Assembly: GCF_910594985.1 (NCBI RefSeq)
Contig: NZ_CAJVCE010000016.1
Span: forward strand, 1-64,000
Length of the DNA stretch: 64,000 nt
Direction: 5' to 3'
Source: Paenibacillus allorhizosphaerae
Lineage (GTDB): Bacteria > Bacillota > Bacilli > Paenibacillales > NBRC-103111
The position numbers and the translations under genes are program-made. Every line of letters starts with the position of its first letter. Position 1 is the first letter of the stretch. Shown here piece after piece: positions 43,112-52,579 of the stretch. The notes under the pieces are model-generated. The model was not told the origin of the DNA. It saw only the letters and a program-made list of their open reading frames with translations, and searched no databases.

Positions 43112-44137
43112 ATGAGGAAACCACTGATATTCCTAGCAATTGCTATTAGTTTGGCAGCATGTTCACCAAAGCAAACTCAGCAAACGGCAGAACAAACAAA
43201 AAACAACAATACAAACGTTACAGGTCAAAAAGCAGTAAATGAAGCACCTACTCAAGCATCTACTCAGCCAGCAGCTCCCTTCGTCCTCAAAGAGACAATC
43301 CGTCAAGTCGGTGTTGAAGGTTTTACAGACTTATCATTATCAAATGCTACTACAAATGTACATCTTTACGAAAAAAACGGGGTTATTTACACGCTCTTTT
43401 CAGCAAGTGATAAATTTTATGTTTCCGCTGCTAAGGATAACAAATGGATTTACAAGGATAAGGTTCTTGATGATGGATCTGCAAAAAGAGAGCGGAATCC
43501 AATCCCGGGCGGCTTCTTCTATTTTGACAAGAATGTCCTAAATATTAAACAAATAGACCAGGATCAGAGCATTAAAGAGATCTCACTAGGATCTCCGAAT
43601 CTTGGACAGCCATGGGGTTTAGGAATCAAAGACGATTTATTAACTTCCGAGGGATATGCTTTTGTAGTTCGAGACGAAAAGGTATTTAAACTTTATTTAT
43701 TAAAAGATATGTCGAATCCAATAACGATTCCAAATCTAAATAAAATGAATGCTTCTGAATTCCGCTTCGTGAATTTCGCTAATAATACCATAATTACCAT
43801 GAGTAATGATAAGTTCAACTTATTTGATTTAAAGACCGGGGAGCCTCAGTATGATCAAGCAGGACAACCTATTCGTTATCCATTTTTAAAGGGAGATATT
43901 ATAGGGATGTCAGAAAAGGGTCAATGGGTATATATTGAGCGTGAGGATGACAAAGTAAAACTCGGATATTTAAATGATCAATTTAAACCAACGAACCTTA
44001 CAACAATAGATAATATTCCTCCTAGTATTTCTCTATATGAGCTATACAAAATTACTAAAAATGAATTAACAATTCATGGTTCATATGAATTTAAGGGAAA
44101 ACCTTCCGCTTATACGGTTAAAATTCAAATGAATTAA
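43112..44137 (+). CDS. Lipoprotein, 341 aa
   Basis: ATG 43112 after GGAGTG. Signal with lipobox LAAC, then a Q/T/N-rich linker and a body likely to be a beta-propeller-like fold (repeated short hydrophobic strands). No family recognised. Its lower GC than the pilus genes suggests a separate unit. Confidence 0.65.
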   Translation: MRKPLIFLAIAISLAACSPKQTQQTAEQTKNNNTNVTGQKAVNEAPTQASTQPAAPFVLKETIRQVGVEGFTDLSLSNATTNVHLYEKNGVIYTLFSASDKFYVSAAKDNKWIYKDKVLDDGSAKRERNPIPGGFFYFDKNVLNIKQIDQDQSIKEISLGSPNLGQPWGLGIKDDLLTSEGYAFVVRDEKVFKLYLLKDMSNPITIPNLNKMNASEFRFVNFANNTIITMSNDKFNLFDLKTGEPQYDQAGQPIRYPFLKGDIIGMSEKGQWVYIEREDDKVKLGYLNDQFKPTNLTTIDNIPPSISLYELYKITKNELTIHGSYEFKGKPSAYTVKIQMN

Positions 44138-44173
44138 TTTGAATATAGGATATATTAGTTGGAGGAAACCTTT

Positions 44174-45094
44174 ATGAATCCATATATAGGGAAGAAGCAT
44201 CAAGAGACGGTTGATATTCTTCAGTCATTCATAGATGAATTTAATCAATTTTGTCAAACGGAATTCATTCCTACGGAAACTATTTTGGATGCGAGTTCCA
44301 GCGGAGCTGATGTGGAGTATATTAATCGGAAGGATAAAAACCAAAAGCTTTATGTGGAGCATAAGAGACTGCTTTTCAAATTTAGTAAAAAACAACGTAA
44401 CTTACATTTTATTATTCATAAATTCTTGGATAGGGTTGCACGATGGGATCATTATTTGAGAGAACCTATTTGCTTTCATCTCTCGATTAAGCCTATGTCC
44501 GAAAAGGATATCGAATTATTTGCATCGGAATTTTTAGATGCCTTAAAAGATCATTTGCTTTATCATGAGCCGCACAGTTTTATTTATGAAAATGATTTTA
44601 TTAAGGTAGCTTATTCTCGGGAAGGTAATGATTACTTAAAGAACATTAATAGTTCAAATAATGATGACGATCGTTATCAATATTTTCTTAAGGAGAATAA
44701 CAGCGTAGATGTTTACGAACGCTCTGTTATTTACGAAACGGGCAATGATACCGGTATTGTATTCATTTTTGATCCACAAAGAATAACCTCCGATGAGTTA
44801 TTTGCTTCTAAGCCATCATTAGATAATTACTATCTTTTAGCTGAAAATCTACTCAAACAGATTAAAGATAGTGAGAAGAAATTTGTTAGTTATACCGATG
44901 GAAAACGATATATTGTTTTCTCACTAGTCGCGGAACTTGGGGATCTTACCTTTGAAGCTGACGCCTTTATAATTAAAGATTTTGTAGAGTATTTTAAAGA
45001 TTTCTACGAAGTGGCCGAGTCGAGAGTTGTTGATCAAATATTCCTTGACGTAACGATGTATAAGGATGAACACCGCTTCTATCAATTGTATTGA
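44174..45094 (+). CDS. Hypothetical protein, 306 aa
   Basis: ATG 44174 after GGAGG. Soluble, acidic and aromatic. The part DADVEYINRKDKNQ-like near 45-60 followed by LYVEHKRLLFKFSKK could be a PD-(D/E)XK-type strand pair (D..ExK), but this is speculative. Low GC, like the lipoprotein before it. Confidence 0.6.
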   Translation: MNPYIGKKHQETVDILQSFIDEFNQFCQTEFIPTETILDASSSGADVEYINRKDKNQKLYVEHKRLLFKFSKKQRNLHFIIHKFLDRVARWDHYLREPICFHLSIKPMSEKDIELFASEFLDALKDHLLYHEPHSFIYENDFIKVAYSREGNDYLKNINSSNNDDDRYQYFLKENNSVDVYERSVIYETGNDTGIVFIFDPQRITSDELFASKPSLDNYYLLAENLLKQIKDSEKKFVSYTDGKRYIVFSLVAELGDLTFEADAFIIKDFVEYFKDFYEVAESRVVDQIFLDVTMYKDEHRFYQLY

Positions 45095-45146
45095 ATGATA
45101 GGTAAATGAGAAGTATTTTGTTATAGCTGGATAATTGATCTAAACA

Positions 45147-45284
45147 TTGACGGTAATTCATTTATTGACGTATAATGGGAACAAGACATTTCGGCACAAC
45201 AGCCAGTTTACGCAAGCACGAGCTCCCTATGGGACGCTATTATCCCTTTTATCGGGAGAGGTGCGTGCGTAACTGGCTTTTTTT
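45147..45284 (+). promoter_or_regulatory. CYCTATG leader element 5, upstream of the methyltransferase operon
   Basis: Strong promoter TTGACG (45147) / 18 nt / TATAAT (45171). CAAG at 45213 and CCCTATG at 45225 lie inside a long terminator stem: AGCCAGTTTACGC (45201) pairs with GCGTAACTGGCT, with seven T after it. CTCCC/GGGAG pairs inside. Confidence 0.65.
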
Positions 45285-45311
45285 ATTTTTACGCCGAAAT
45301 TTATGTTTGGA

Positions 45312-45441
45312 AAAAGCGCTTGTTGAGCAGAAATACTGCTTCAGGCGTTTTTTTATACATTTCGCCTCCCACCAGGGCGAACAAATGTCGGTGGCACGAG
45401 CCTACAAACGATCGTGCCATTGGCACTTTCGTTTGCTCGTG
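45312..45441 (+). terminator. Second terminator and third hairpin of the methyltransferase leader
   Basis: AAAGCGCTTG..GAGCAG / CTGCTTCAGGCGTTTTTTT at 45312-45354. A long imperfect hairpin follows at about 45378-45441 (TGGCACGA/TCGTGCCA core), just before the ribosome site. The untranslated leader is thus about 280 nt and highly structured. Confidence 0.6.
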
Positions 45442-45456
45442 GAAAAGGAGGTCCTT

Positions 45457-45672
45457 ATGGAAATTATCAATGATGTGGGATTATGGAACGATGCTATTCC
45501 CGGAGGTAGGTTGACCGTTTTTTTAATAGCGGTCGTATTCATTTCGATCATGGCGGTTGTAGTTTATTTTGTTGAACGGCACCTCGAGGGTTCCGGAATT
45601 GTGAAACAATGGCAGGGTCAAAAGAAACAACAGCCTGCTTCGTATGAGGTGATCCGCGAATGGCAAGATTAG
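45457..45672 (+). CDS. Small single-pass membrane protein, 71 aa
   Basis: ATG 45457 after AAAGGAGG. One membrane helix (about 19-40) and a basic C-terminal part. The stop overlaps the next gene by 13 nt. Might anchor or regulate the methyltransferase/helicase; unknown. Confidence 0.6.
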   Translation: MEIINDVGLWNDAIPGGRLTVFLIAVVFISIMAVVVYFVERHLEGSGIVKQWQGQKKQQPASYEVIREWQD

Positions 45673-46697
45673 CATCGGAATCCAAAGCTGGTTACTACGC
45701 CACTCCACCTGAAGAAATGGAGCTGCTACTACGAGCACTGCATATTCCAGATGATGCAGGAGAGAAGCCGTTCTACACTTATGATCCTTGCTGCGGGGAA
45801 GGGGAAGCTCTCTCGATGCTTACACAAGCATTCCATGAGAAGGGGGCTGCCAAAACCCGCTCCTATGGAAGTGAAATCGAAGAGGGCCGGTATGAAGTGG
45901 CTGAGAAAGTTCTTGACCATGTTTTGCACGAAGGATATCAATTCATCCGGACGGAACCGAAGTTTAGCTTATTATGGCTGAACCCACCGTATCAAAACGG
46001 CTTTTCCGAACGAACGGAGTTGACTTTCCTACGCGCCCTTACCGGTTCGAAGCAAGGTGTTCTACAAAAAGGGGGCATCTTGCTTTTCTGCATTCCGCAG
46101 TACGTAGTCAAGGATACAGCCGGCGTCTTAAGTGGTCGCTTCCATGATCTGAAGGTGTTCCGGTTTACCGATGCGAACTATGACATCTTTAAACAAGTTG
46201 TCGTCGTAGGTCGTTTGGGTAAGGCGTCAACCGCGGATCAAAAGAAGGCATATAAAACGCTCGTCGCTATTGGCGAAGGGGAGCGGGATATGTTGCCCAC
46301 CCTTGAGGATATGGAGCCGTTTGAGGTCCCTCCGTGTGAATCGGATGGGGAACTGATGTTTCGAGCAGGCCCGCTCCATCCGGAGGAAATGGCAAAGGAT
46401 TTTGTAAGTTCGTCCGCTCTGGGAGATATCCGAAATCGTTTGGCGCAGCTTAGCAGCGCGGCAACCATGAAGCGTCCCATGCTTCCGCTGAAGCCGGGAC
46501 ACTTAGGGATCGCCATTGCTGCTGGAGCCGTAGGAGGTAATATGGGAAGCCATATTATAGCCGGCGTCACCAAAAAACGAACGGATGACGAAGCCATGCA
46601 CGATGACGAAGGAAACTATGTAGGAACCCGCAGGATTCATCATTTCGCGAGCATTATACGGGCATATACCCCGGATGGTGTAATCGATTTGAAGTAA
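45660..46697 (+). CDS. DNA adenine/cytosine-N methyltransferase (DUF6094-like)
   Basis: 345 aa. GYYATPPEEMELL starts a class I methyltransferase: DPCCGEGEAL near 42 (SAM site) and LWLNPPYQNGF near 105 (NPPY, the amino-methyltransferase motif IV). Resembles the DUF6094 proteins that occur with SNF2 helicases on mobile elements. It may methylate plasmid DNA for protection or for strand marking. A terminator separates it from the next gene. Confidence 0.72.
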   Translation: MARLASESKAGYYATPPEEMELLLRALHIPDDAGEKPFYTYDPCCGEGEALSMLTQAFHEKGAAKTRSYGSEIEEGRYEVAEKVLDHVLHEGYQFIRTEPKFSLLWLNPPYQNGFSERTELTFLRALTGSKQGVLQKGGILLFCIPQYVVKDTAGVLSGRFHDLKVFRFTDANYDIFKQVVVVGRLGKASTADQKKAYKTLVAIGEGERDMLPTLEDMEPFEVPPCESDGELMFRAGPLHPEEMAKDFVSSSALGDIRNRLAQLSSAATMKRPMLPLKPGHLGIAIAAGAVGGNMGSHIIAGVTKKRTDDEAMHDDEGNYVGTRRIHHFASIIRAYTPDGVIDLK

Positions 46698-46710
46698 TGC
46701 GTTTTCAAGG

Positions 46711-46748
46711 AAGCAGGTTGGAGCGTAAAGCTTCAGCTTGCTTTTTCT
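46711..46748 (+). terminator. Intrinsic terminator after the methyltransferase
   Basis: AAGCAGGTTGGAGC pairs over 14 positions (three G-U) with GCTTCAGCTTGCTT; five T follow. It lies 14 nt after the stop. Confidence 0.7.
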
Positions 46749-46804
46749 TATTATTTACAGGGAGGGAGCCCGATCGACAGGATGTACCTACAGGGCGAAG
46801 ACAC

Positions 46805-46951
46805 ATGTCTATTCGATATAAGTGGAGAAGCATCGATCATGAGATGGGGAAAAAAGTGAGCATGGAAGAACTTCGGCAATATCTCAGTTGGGAGTTCGTG
46901 GGGCTCATTGAGTTTATAACCATCGGAGGTCGATCGTATGAAACGAAGTGA
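46805..46951 (+). CDS. Small protein, about 48 aa
   Basis: The frame is open from 46697, but the first part coincides with the terminator, so ATG 46805 (MSIRYKWRSIDHEMG) is preferred; its ribosome site is weak. Its end overlaps the helicase start by 14 nt. Function unknown. Confidence 0.4.
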   Translation: MSIRYKWRSIDHEMGKKVSMEELRQYLSWEFVGLIEFITIGGRSYETK

Positions 46952-49900
46952 ACAAGTCCTGCGCGTACAAGCTGTAGACCGATCGTTTAGTGTTGTTCCC
47001 CATATTTTAATATGGGATCATGGGCGCGGCCGCAATCGCGAATTATTGTTTGCTTCATACGTTGGTGTTCCCGAAGAAGTTAAAGCGGTAACAGCAAGCA
47101 TTTTGGAAGGCAGAGAGGTCACGTATAACCAGCGTCCCTATGCCCGTAACATTATGGATGCGTACCGGAGAGTCGAGAAGGAAATCGGCAACGACGGTAG
47201 GTTAGCGCATGGTGTCGTCTATAACTCGCTTTTCGAGATTGCTGAGACCCAGCAGGACAGCGAAGAGGAGAAGAACAATCGGGCGTTCATCTTTGCGCCG
47301 GATGGTGATCTTCACGGAGCTATTGTGCAGCATGCGATGTCCCGCTTCGGCTTGCCGGAGGAGTGGAGAAAGGACTACATCCGAATATTGGATGACTTCT
47401 TCACTTCCCTACAAGTGGAAATAAATCCTGAGCTCCCTGAATGGCAAAATGCGAAGGCAGCCTTCTTTTATGGGACGGAGGAAAAAATTCTAAACGCACT
47501 CTCCGATGCACTTCAAGAGGGTAGGTTGCGAATACCCGAAAGCCCCATAGAAGGTGTATTCGATCCGACATGGAGCATGTCCGAGTATCTTCGTAATAAT
47601 GCCTCGCAGCTTGCGAAGCAGCTTGAAGCCAAGCAGCCACGGCATACCTTTGATGATCGAGTTGACCCGGCTATAGCCGACTTGAAGCGGATACCTTTTC
47701 CGGTTCAAGCACATATGGCCCAGGCCATCGTTAATACGTTCGAGAATGAGGAAGTTTTCTGTGGGGGGGACATGGGCAGCGGAAAGTCAATCATTGCCTG
47801 TGCCGTTTCACACGTTTTGCACTCTCGAAAGCGTAGACGGAATGCTAACCATCAAGGTATGCCGGTCTTATTATCCGCACCAGGAATCACGCTGCCGAAA
47901 TGGAAAGCTAAAGAAATTGAGGGCACCATCCCGGGAGCAAAAGTAAATATCATCCGGAGCGGGAATGAAGCGCTGCAACTGCTCAAGAAAGTACGGAGCG
48001 GGTATAGGCCGGCAGGATTAGAATTTACACTCGTAGGGATTGACCGGGCAAAGCTTGGATCGGAGACGTACTTTGGTGGCATATGGAAACCGATTTATGG
48101 TGAGAAGGAGCATGGTGAACCCGTATATGCATGGCATTGTGGGGATTGTGGCCAGCCGATCATGGTATATCTAGATGGAAAGGGGAAAGGAGATAAAGTA
48201 CCCGCAACTTGGAACGTTTTTGCGGAAGGATTTGCTCCATTCCCGGATGCGATTCGTGAAGCCAAAGCGAAGCGAGAATTACTTCCAAATGGTATACCGA
48301 AAGATTTCCCGATAAAGTGGGTTCGTAAGGCGGGACTCCTTACAAGATGCGATAATGTTGTATCCCTTGTTGGGTGCCGTACCGATGATGGTATGGACGA
48401 AAAACAACGAAAGGCAGCATTAAAGGAGCGACAGCTGAACTTCCCCGATCGGGAGTGCGGCAATTGTTTCTACCGGCCCGCGCTGAAGTCGCGCGGTGAG
48501 ACGAAGAACAAGCCTCGAGTAAATATATCCCAGGTCCTAAAGCGCACCAAGCGATACTTTGACCTGTATATCTGTGATGAAGCCCATCAGTGCAAGGCCG
48601 GGGACTCCGGACGCGGGGATGCTTTTGCTCAAATGGTAAAGGCAGCTCGTCGAACGCTCATGTTGACAGGAACTCCCACGAACGGGAAAAGTACTTCGAT
48701 CAAGGAGCTTCTTTGGCGGACCGATCCGAAGTCACTGATTGATGCTGGCATTACCTTCGATTCTGGTGATGTGGATTGGGCAAAGCGTTATGGGAAGATC
48801 GAGGAAATTATCCATGATAACGAAGGTGATGAGGGCGTCGTTACGAGACGGAAGAAGAAATCCGTCACGACAAAGGAAGCTCCTGGCATAGCGCCGCAGC
48901 TGACCGCCCAATTTCTGCTTCATAAGGCAGCCTTCATTGAGTTACCGGATATGGGCCTTCCTTTGGTGGAATTGAAAGAAATTCCAGTATTTCTAGATAT
49001 GGATGAGGAACATCGTGCCAGATATTCAGCATTTCATAACCATCTATACGATGTATGCGCCCAGGCATCCGCGGTAAGCGGTAACGCTGGCGTGTGGAGC
49101 AAGTTTAATCCCGCTACCCTCGTCTACGCAGACCGGCCGGATCTTGGGATGTCCGTAACGGTCGGGGAAGAAACCGTGTTTGCCGAGCCGATTGGTGATG
49201 GCAGCGAGCTTCATGCGAAGGAACGATGGCTCGTTGAAACGGTCAAGCAGGAGATTGCCGAAGGTAGGCGCGTGACGATTTACAACTCGTATACAGGCCG
49301 GTATGGAATGAATGAGAGGCTAAGGGACATTTTATCTCGAAACGGGATAAGGTGTCAGATCCTCGATGAGCCGAATACGGAGCTAAGGTCTGAACGGATC
49401 GCCGAATATGAAGAAGCAGGGATACCTGTAATAATATGTAATCAGAAGCTAGTGGAGGTTGGACTTGATCTCTTATTCTGGCCAACAATCATTTTTTACC
49501 AAATGTCGTATGAGGTGAGCACGGTTCGGCAAAGTTCTCGTCGGGCATGGCGCATAGGGCAAGATATGCTCTGTAAAGTATATTACCCTGTTTATCAGGG
49601 CAGCCAAGCCATGAAACAATTCATTCATATTATGAATGGACGCGGGCATGCCCTTCAGACGGAGGGCAGGATCGACAAGAGCGAGCTTGCACAGTACTCA
49701 CGGGACTCGCAGTCATCCCTCGCTCGAGACTTGGCCTCCTGTTTCGCGTCTGCGGATGTGGCGCAGGCATGGCAGAAGATTGCGGCGAAGGAACTCGAAG
49801 GTGTAGAAATGATTGCCGAAGCCAACTTCAAGGATGTGCTGAAGCAGCGTATGAAGGAACTTGCGGATGCCACCATACGTCTTTGCGGGTTGGATCCGGA

Positions 49901-50204
49901 GGTATGGCGTGCAGCTCGTGAAAAGGAGCAGCAGGAAGAAGAACAAGTTCTTGCGCCGGCTGCGACTTATCAGAGCGAAGATGCGGTTATGGATGTCGAT
50001 GTAGAGGTGTTGGATCTGTTCGATATTTTCGGCACCAAAACTGCAGAGACGGTCATTACCGAAGTGGCTACTCCGAAGCAGAAGCAGGAGGTCGAAACCA
50101 TCCAGCTCCTTACGTTTGCGGAGCTCGCTGCTGCTTCTGGAAAGAAAAAAGTCAAGCGCCCGGCAAAGTTTATGGAAAATCAATTGCTGCTCTCGCTTGG
50201 TTAA
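46938..50204 (+). CDS. SNF2-family helicase/ATPase
   Basis: 1088 aa; ATG after GGAGG. Two RecA lobes: GDMGSGKSI near 277-285 (motif I), DEAH near 547-550 (motif II), LTGTPTNGKS (III) and RQSSRRAWRIGQ near 865 (VI), as in SNF2/RapA-type translocases. Zinc-binding inserts are seen at about 396-410 (HCGDCGQP) and 508-513 (CGNC). Pairs with the methyltransferase gene upstream. Such pairs occur on phages and plasmids, where they may remodel DNA or block host defence; exact role unknown. Confidence 0.82.
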   Translation: MKRSEQVLRVQAVDRSFSVVPHILIWDHGRGRNRELLFASYVGVPEEVKAVTASILEGREVTYNQRPYARNIMDAYRRVEKEIGNDGRLAHGVVYNSLFEIAETQQDSEEEKNNRAFIFAPDGDLHGAIVQHAMSRFGLPEEWRKDYIRILDDFFTSLQVEINPELPEWQNAKAAFFYGTEEKILNALSDALQEGRLRIPESPIEGVFDPTWSMSEYLRNNASQLAKQLEAKQPRHTFDDRVDPAIADLKRIPFPVQAHMAQAIVNTFENEEVFCGGDMGSGKSIIACAVSHVLHSRKRRRNANHQGMPVLLSAPGITLPKWKAKEIEGTIPGAKVNIIRSGNEALQLLKKVRSGYRPAGLEFTLVGIDRAKLGSETYFGGIWKPIYGEKEHGEPVYAWHCGDCGQPIMVYLDGKGKGDKVPATWNVFAEGFAPFPDAIREAKAKRELLPNGIPKDFPIKWVRKAGLLTRCDNVVSLVGCRTDDGMDEKQRKAALKERQLNFPDRECGNCFYRPALKSRGETKNKPRVNISQVLKRTKRYFDLYICDEAHQCKAGDSGRGDAFAQMVKAARRTLMLTGTPTNGKSTSIKELLWRTDPKSLIDAGITFDSGDVDWAKRYGKIEEIIHDNEGDEGVVTRRKKKSVTTKEAPGIAPQLTAQFLLHKAAFIELPDMGLPLVELKEIPVFLDMDEEHRARYSAFHNHLYDVCAQASAVSGNAGVWSKFNPATLVYADRPDLGMSVTVGEETVFAEPIGDGSELHAKERWLVETVKQEIAEGRRVTIYNSYTGRYGMNERLRDILSRNGIRCQILDEPNTELRSERIAEYEEAGIPVIICNQKLVEVGLDLLFWPTIIFYQMSYEVSTVRQSSRRAWRIGQDMLCKVYYPVYQGSQAMKQFIHIMNGRGHALQTEGRIDKSELAQYSRDSQSSLARDLASCFASADVAQAWQKIAAKELEGVEMIAEANFKDVLKQRMKELADATIRLCGLDPEVWRAAREKEQQEEEQVLAPAATYQSEDAVMDVDVEVLDLFDIFGTKTAETVITEVATPKQKQEVETIQLLTFAELAAASGKKKVKRPAKFMENQLLLSLG

Positions 50205-50222
50205 ATTCCCTATGTACAAAGA

Positions 50223-50260
50223 AGAGGCTTGGCACAATACGTGCGGCCTCTTTTCTATTT
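50223..50260 (+). terminator. Intrinsic terminator after the helicase
   Basis: AGAGGC..GCAC / GTGC.GCCTCT stem with AATAC loop and TTTTCTATTTTT. Confidence 0.7.
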
Positions 50261-50281
50261 TTCAAAGGAGGCTTATACTAT

Positions 50282-51118
50282 ATGATAAAAGGAACCCAGA
50301 ATTCTCCGGTAAAAATTGATCGTTTTCTGCCTTACCCCGAGGAAATGCCGCCATTGGAATCCTTCGATTGGATTGACGTAAATATATCCGGTGGAAACGA
50401 TTCAACGGCAGCCCTACTCTATATGCTTTACGGATATAACGTTCCAAAGGAGAAGGTGACCCTATTTCACGCTCGCGTAGATGGTCCGCCCGAGAACGAA
50501 GTCTTCTTTGATTGGCCTTCCACCCAGTCGCACCTCGAATACCTAAGTCGCCATTTCGGCGATTTACCGCTTGTTGTTGCATGGGATGAGAAGGGTTTTG
50601 AGACTAGAATTAGGGAGCGGGGAATGTTTCCGGACAGCTCCGCGCGATATTGCACCTCGTACTTAAAACGCGACGTATACTTGAAGTATGCTCGGACCCG
50701 AAGCAAAGGGAATATTTTGTGTGTCACGGGCGAGAGGCACGAGGAGTCTTCTAGGCGAGCCGGGTATCCCTGCTGGCAAGTGAACAGCGCGACTGCAGAA
50801 ACGAAGGGTAGGTACGTGTATAATTTCCGCCCGATCCTTCATCTTAAGAAATTTGAAGTCAGCGAATTGATACGATCAGCCGGCGTAAAAGAGCATGAGG
50901 CGTATCAATGGACTTCTAGGGTCAGTTGTCGGTGGTGTATCTTTGCCTCGTCGGAGGAGCTCTCGGCGGTCGCAAAACTGTTCCCTGACGCATGGGAGAG
51001 GCTCAAAAACCTAGAGACATCAATCGGCCACACTATGAAGTACCAGAAAGGGAAACGGATTCCCTTATGTGAATTTATACATGAGGATTCTGAATTTGAA
51101 CAGCTTTTATTAAAGTGA
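50282..51118 (+). CDS. PP-loop (PAPS-reductase-like) protein
   Basis: 278 aa. The PP-loop SGGNDST lies near 36-42. RYCTSYLKRD, GERHEESSRR and SCRWCIF (CxxC near 217-220) mark the phage/plasmid branch of PAPS reductase-like enzymes (relatives of DndC). These activate a substrate with ATP and may insert sulfur or modify a base. In line with the methyltransferase and helicase, a DNA or RNA modification function is possible. Confidence 0.72.
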   Translation: MIKGTQNSPVKIDRFLPYPEEMPPLESFDWIDVNISGGNDSTAALLYMLYGYNVPKEKVTLFHARVDGPPENEVFFDWPSTQSHLEYLSRHFGDLPLVVAWDEKGFETRIRERGMFPDSSARYCTSYLKRDVYLKYARTRSKGNILCVTGERHEESSRRAGYPCWQVNSATAETKGRYVYNFRPILHLKKFEVSELIRSAGVKEHEAYQWTSRVSCRWCIFASSEELSAVAKLFPDAWERLKNLETSIGHTMKYQKGKRIPLCEFIHEDSEFEQLLLK

Positions 51119-51126
51119 ATTAGTTG

Positions 51127-51162
51127 ACAGAGGAGCGGGTGTTTCCGACTCCTCTGTTTTCT
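51127..51162 (+). terminator. Intrinsic terminator
   Basis: ACAGAGGAGCGGG / CGACTCCTCTGT stem, then TTTTCTGGTTT, 8 nt after the PP-loop gene. Confidence 0.75.
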
Positions 51163-51244
51163 GGTTTCTAAGTTGGGAACAAGCTACCCAAAAAGTGGTG
51201 TAGATGATATGCTAAAAAGAGATTTACCACGGAGGATATAAATT

Positions 51245-52330
51245 GTGAAACGAATGGATGCAAAGGCTGAACAGATTATTGTTTATGGCGAGTCAATGGT
51301 CATTGAGGAGTCTGATATTGATTGGAACGAGCTGGATTTGGGTGAAATAGAACTGGATAAAGCTAGCGTCCAGAATATTCGTCGTAAGTCCGATCTGGTG
51401 GCTTATTTAATCAACAAGGATTCTAAAGTTTACTACAATTTCATCCCCAGGCAAAAACATGAGGTATTCGGCGGTTATAAGAAGTCATTGCAAAAAGGCG
51501 CGCGTCTTAACGAGTGCCAGGTTTACAATTTGTACTTTAGGTTCAAGAGTCCGTGGTTAGATGGGACAAGCATTGCATTGATGTGTCGTCCTCCCCATAG
51601 ACGTGGAGAAGAGTGGGTCTTCTTGCTACCTGATGATACAATGGGGCGCATTAAGGCGGAAAGAAAAATGTATCTAAGAGATGCTCGGGAGCTAACACTT
51701 TATCGTCAACTTATGGATCCTGATGAACAAAATAAGTTGATTGAGAACTTGGCTCTGCTAGATCTGCATGAGCGCTGCGCACAAACCCTTATCCATGAGT
51801 ATGGCCATGTGTTACATTACCGGATGTTCGATGAGTTGAACTTACATAATAATTCCGATCGTTATAAATGGTTTCTATACTCGGGGTATCTAGACCTTGT
51901 TGACTTACGATACAATGATTTTGCTAGTCTTGAACCGCTGGACAAGCTTACCGAACTGAAGGAATCGTTGGTTGAAGATTATCGAATATCATTGAATTTA
52001 CAGGCGAATAATGGTATGTTTATATTACCAAATAAGGTTTGTTACTTTGGAGATTTTCAGTTACCAGAATTAATGTATAAAGGGGTTGAGGTCATGAAGG
52101 AGATGCTTAAAGGCGCAATAGGTGGTCAGGCAGGTAAGAGAGCTGGTGGGCAATCCGCTCATGAACTGGATACTCTTGCATATGGTAGAAAGCTGCGGAG
52201 ACGAATGGCTGCTTCCGATTGGGCTGCGGGAAAACCGAGCATGACACCCGACGTTATTCAACGCGATTTAGCTATACTTGCTATGTTGGACACGGAGGAA
52301 GAGGCTGCCACTACACTGCAAGTCATGTAA
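51245..52330 (+). CDS. HExxH zincin-like metalloprotease
   Basis: GTG start behind GGAGG; 361 aa. CAQTLIHEYGHVLHYRM near 177-193 contains the zinc motif HEYGH. About 65 residues later ESLVEDYRISLN could give the third ligand (Glu or Asp), so a gluzincin-like or lethal-factor-like fold is possible. No signal peptide, so it acts in the cytoplasm unless exported by another route. The substrate is unknown; the neighbours are DNA-metabolism genes. Confidence 0.65.
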   Translation: MKRMDAKAEQIIVYGESMVIEESDIDWNELDLGEIELDKASVQNIRRKSDLVAYLINKDSKVYYNFIPRQKHEVFGGYKKSLQKGARLNECQVYNLYFRFKSPWLDGTSIALMCRPPHRRGEEWVFLLPDDTMGRIKAERKMYLRDARELTLYRQLMDPDEQNKLIENLALLDLHERCAQTLIHEYGHVLHYRMFDELNLHNNSDRYKWFLYSGYLDLVDLRYNDFASLEPLDKLTELKESLVEDYRISLNLQANNGMFILPNKVCYFGDFQLPELMYKGVEVMKEMLKGAIGGQAGKRAGGQSAHELDTLAYGRKLRRRMAASDWAAGKPSMTPDVIQRDLAILAMLDTEEEAATTLQVM

Positions 52331-52338
52331 AAGCAAAC

Positions 52339-52369
52339 AAGTCAGTGCTTCTGAGCACTGGCTTTTTTT
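52339..52369 (+). terminator. Intrinsic terminator
   Basis: AAGTCAGTGCTT / AGCACTGGCTT stem, CTG loop, seven T. Confidence 0.85.
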
Positions 52370-52384
52370 ATTAACTGGAACTCA

Positions 52385-52549
52385 TTTACAAGATACTAGG
52401 CACATGGTAAGATATTATTATTCTTCAATCATCACCTTGTTCCAAGTCTACCGCCCTATGGGTTGGATCTATGCTACTAGAATACGTCTATCCATTTTCG
52501 GATATTTGTTAATTCTAGCAGAAAGAAACCACCCTATGGGCGGTTTTTT
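52385..52549 (+). promoter_or_regulatory. CYCTATG leader element 6
   Basis: Promoter TTTACA (52385) / 17 nt / TAAGAT (52408). CAAG at 52443 and CCCTATG at 52454. The 5' arm ACCGCCC..GGGTTGG pairs with CCACCC..GGGCGGT, ending in six T. Both arms contain CCCTATGGG, so the core is present twice. The gene at 52580 starts 31 nt later. Confidence 0.65.
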
Positions 52550-52579
52550 GCATTTGCAAAATATGTTAGGAGGAAGGAA

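Noticed and set aside
45175..45456. N-terminal extension of the 71-aa membrane protein
   Set aside because: The region is the structured leader with terminators; ATG 45457 has AAAGGAGG.
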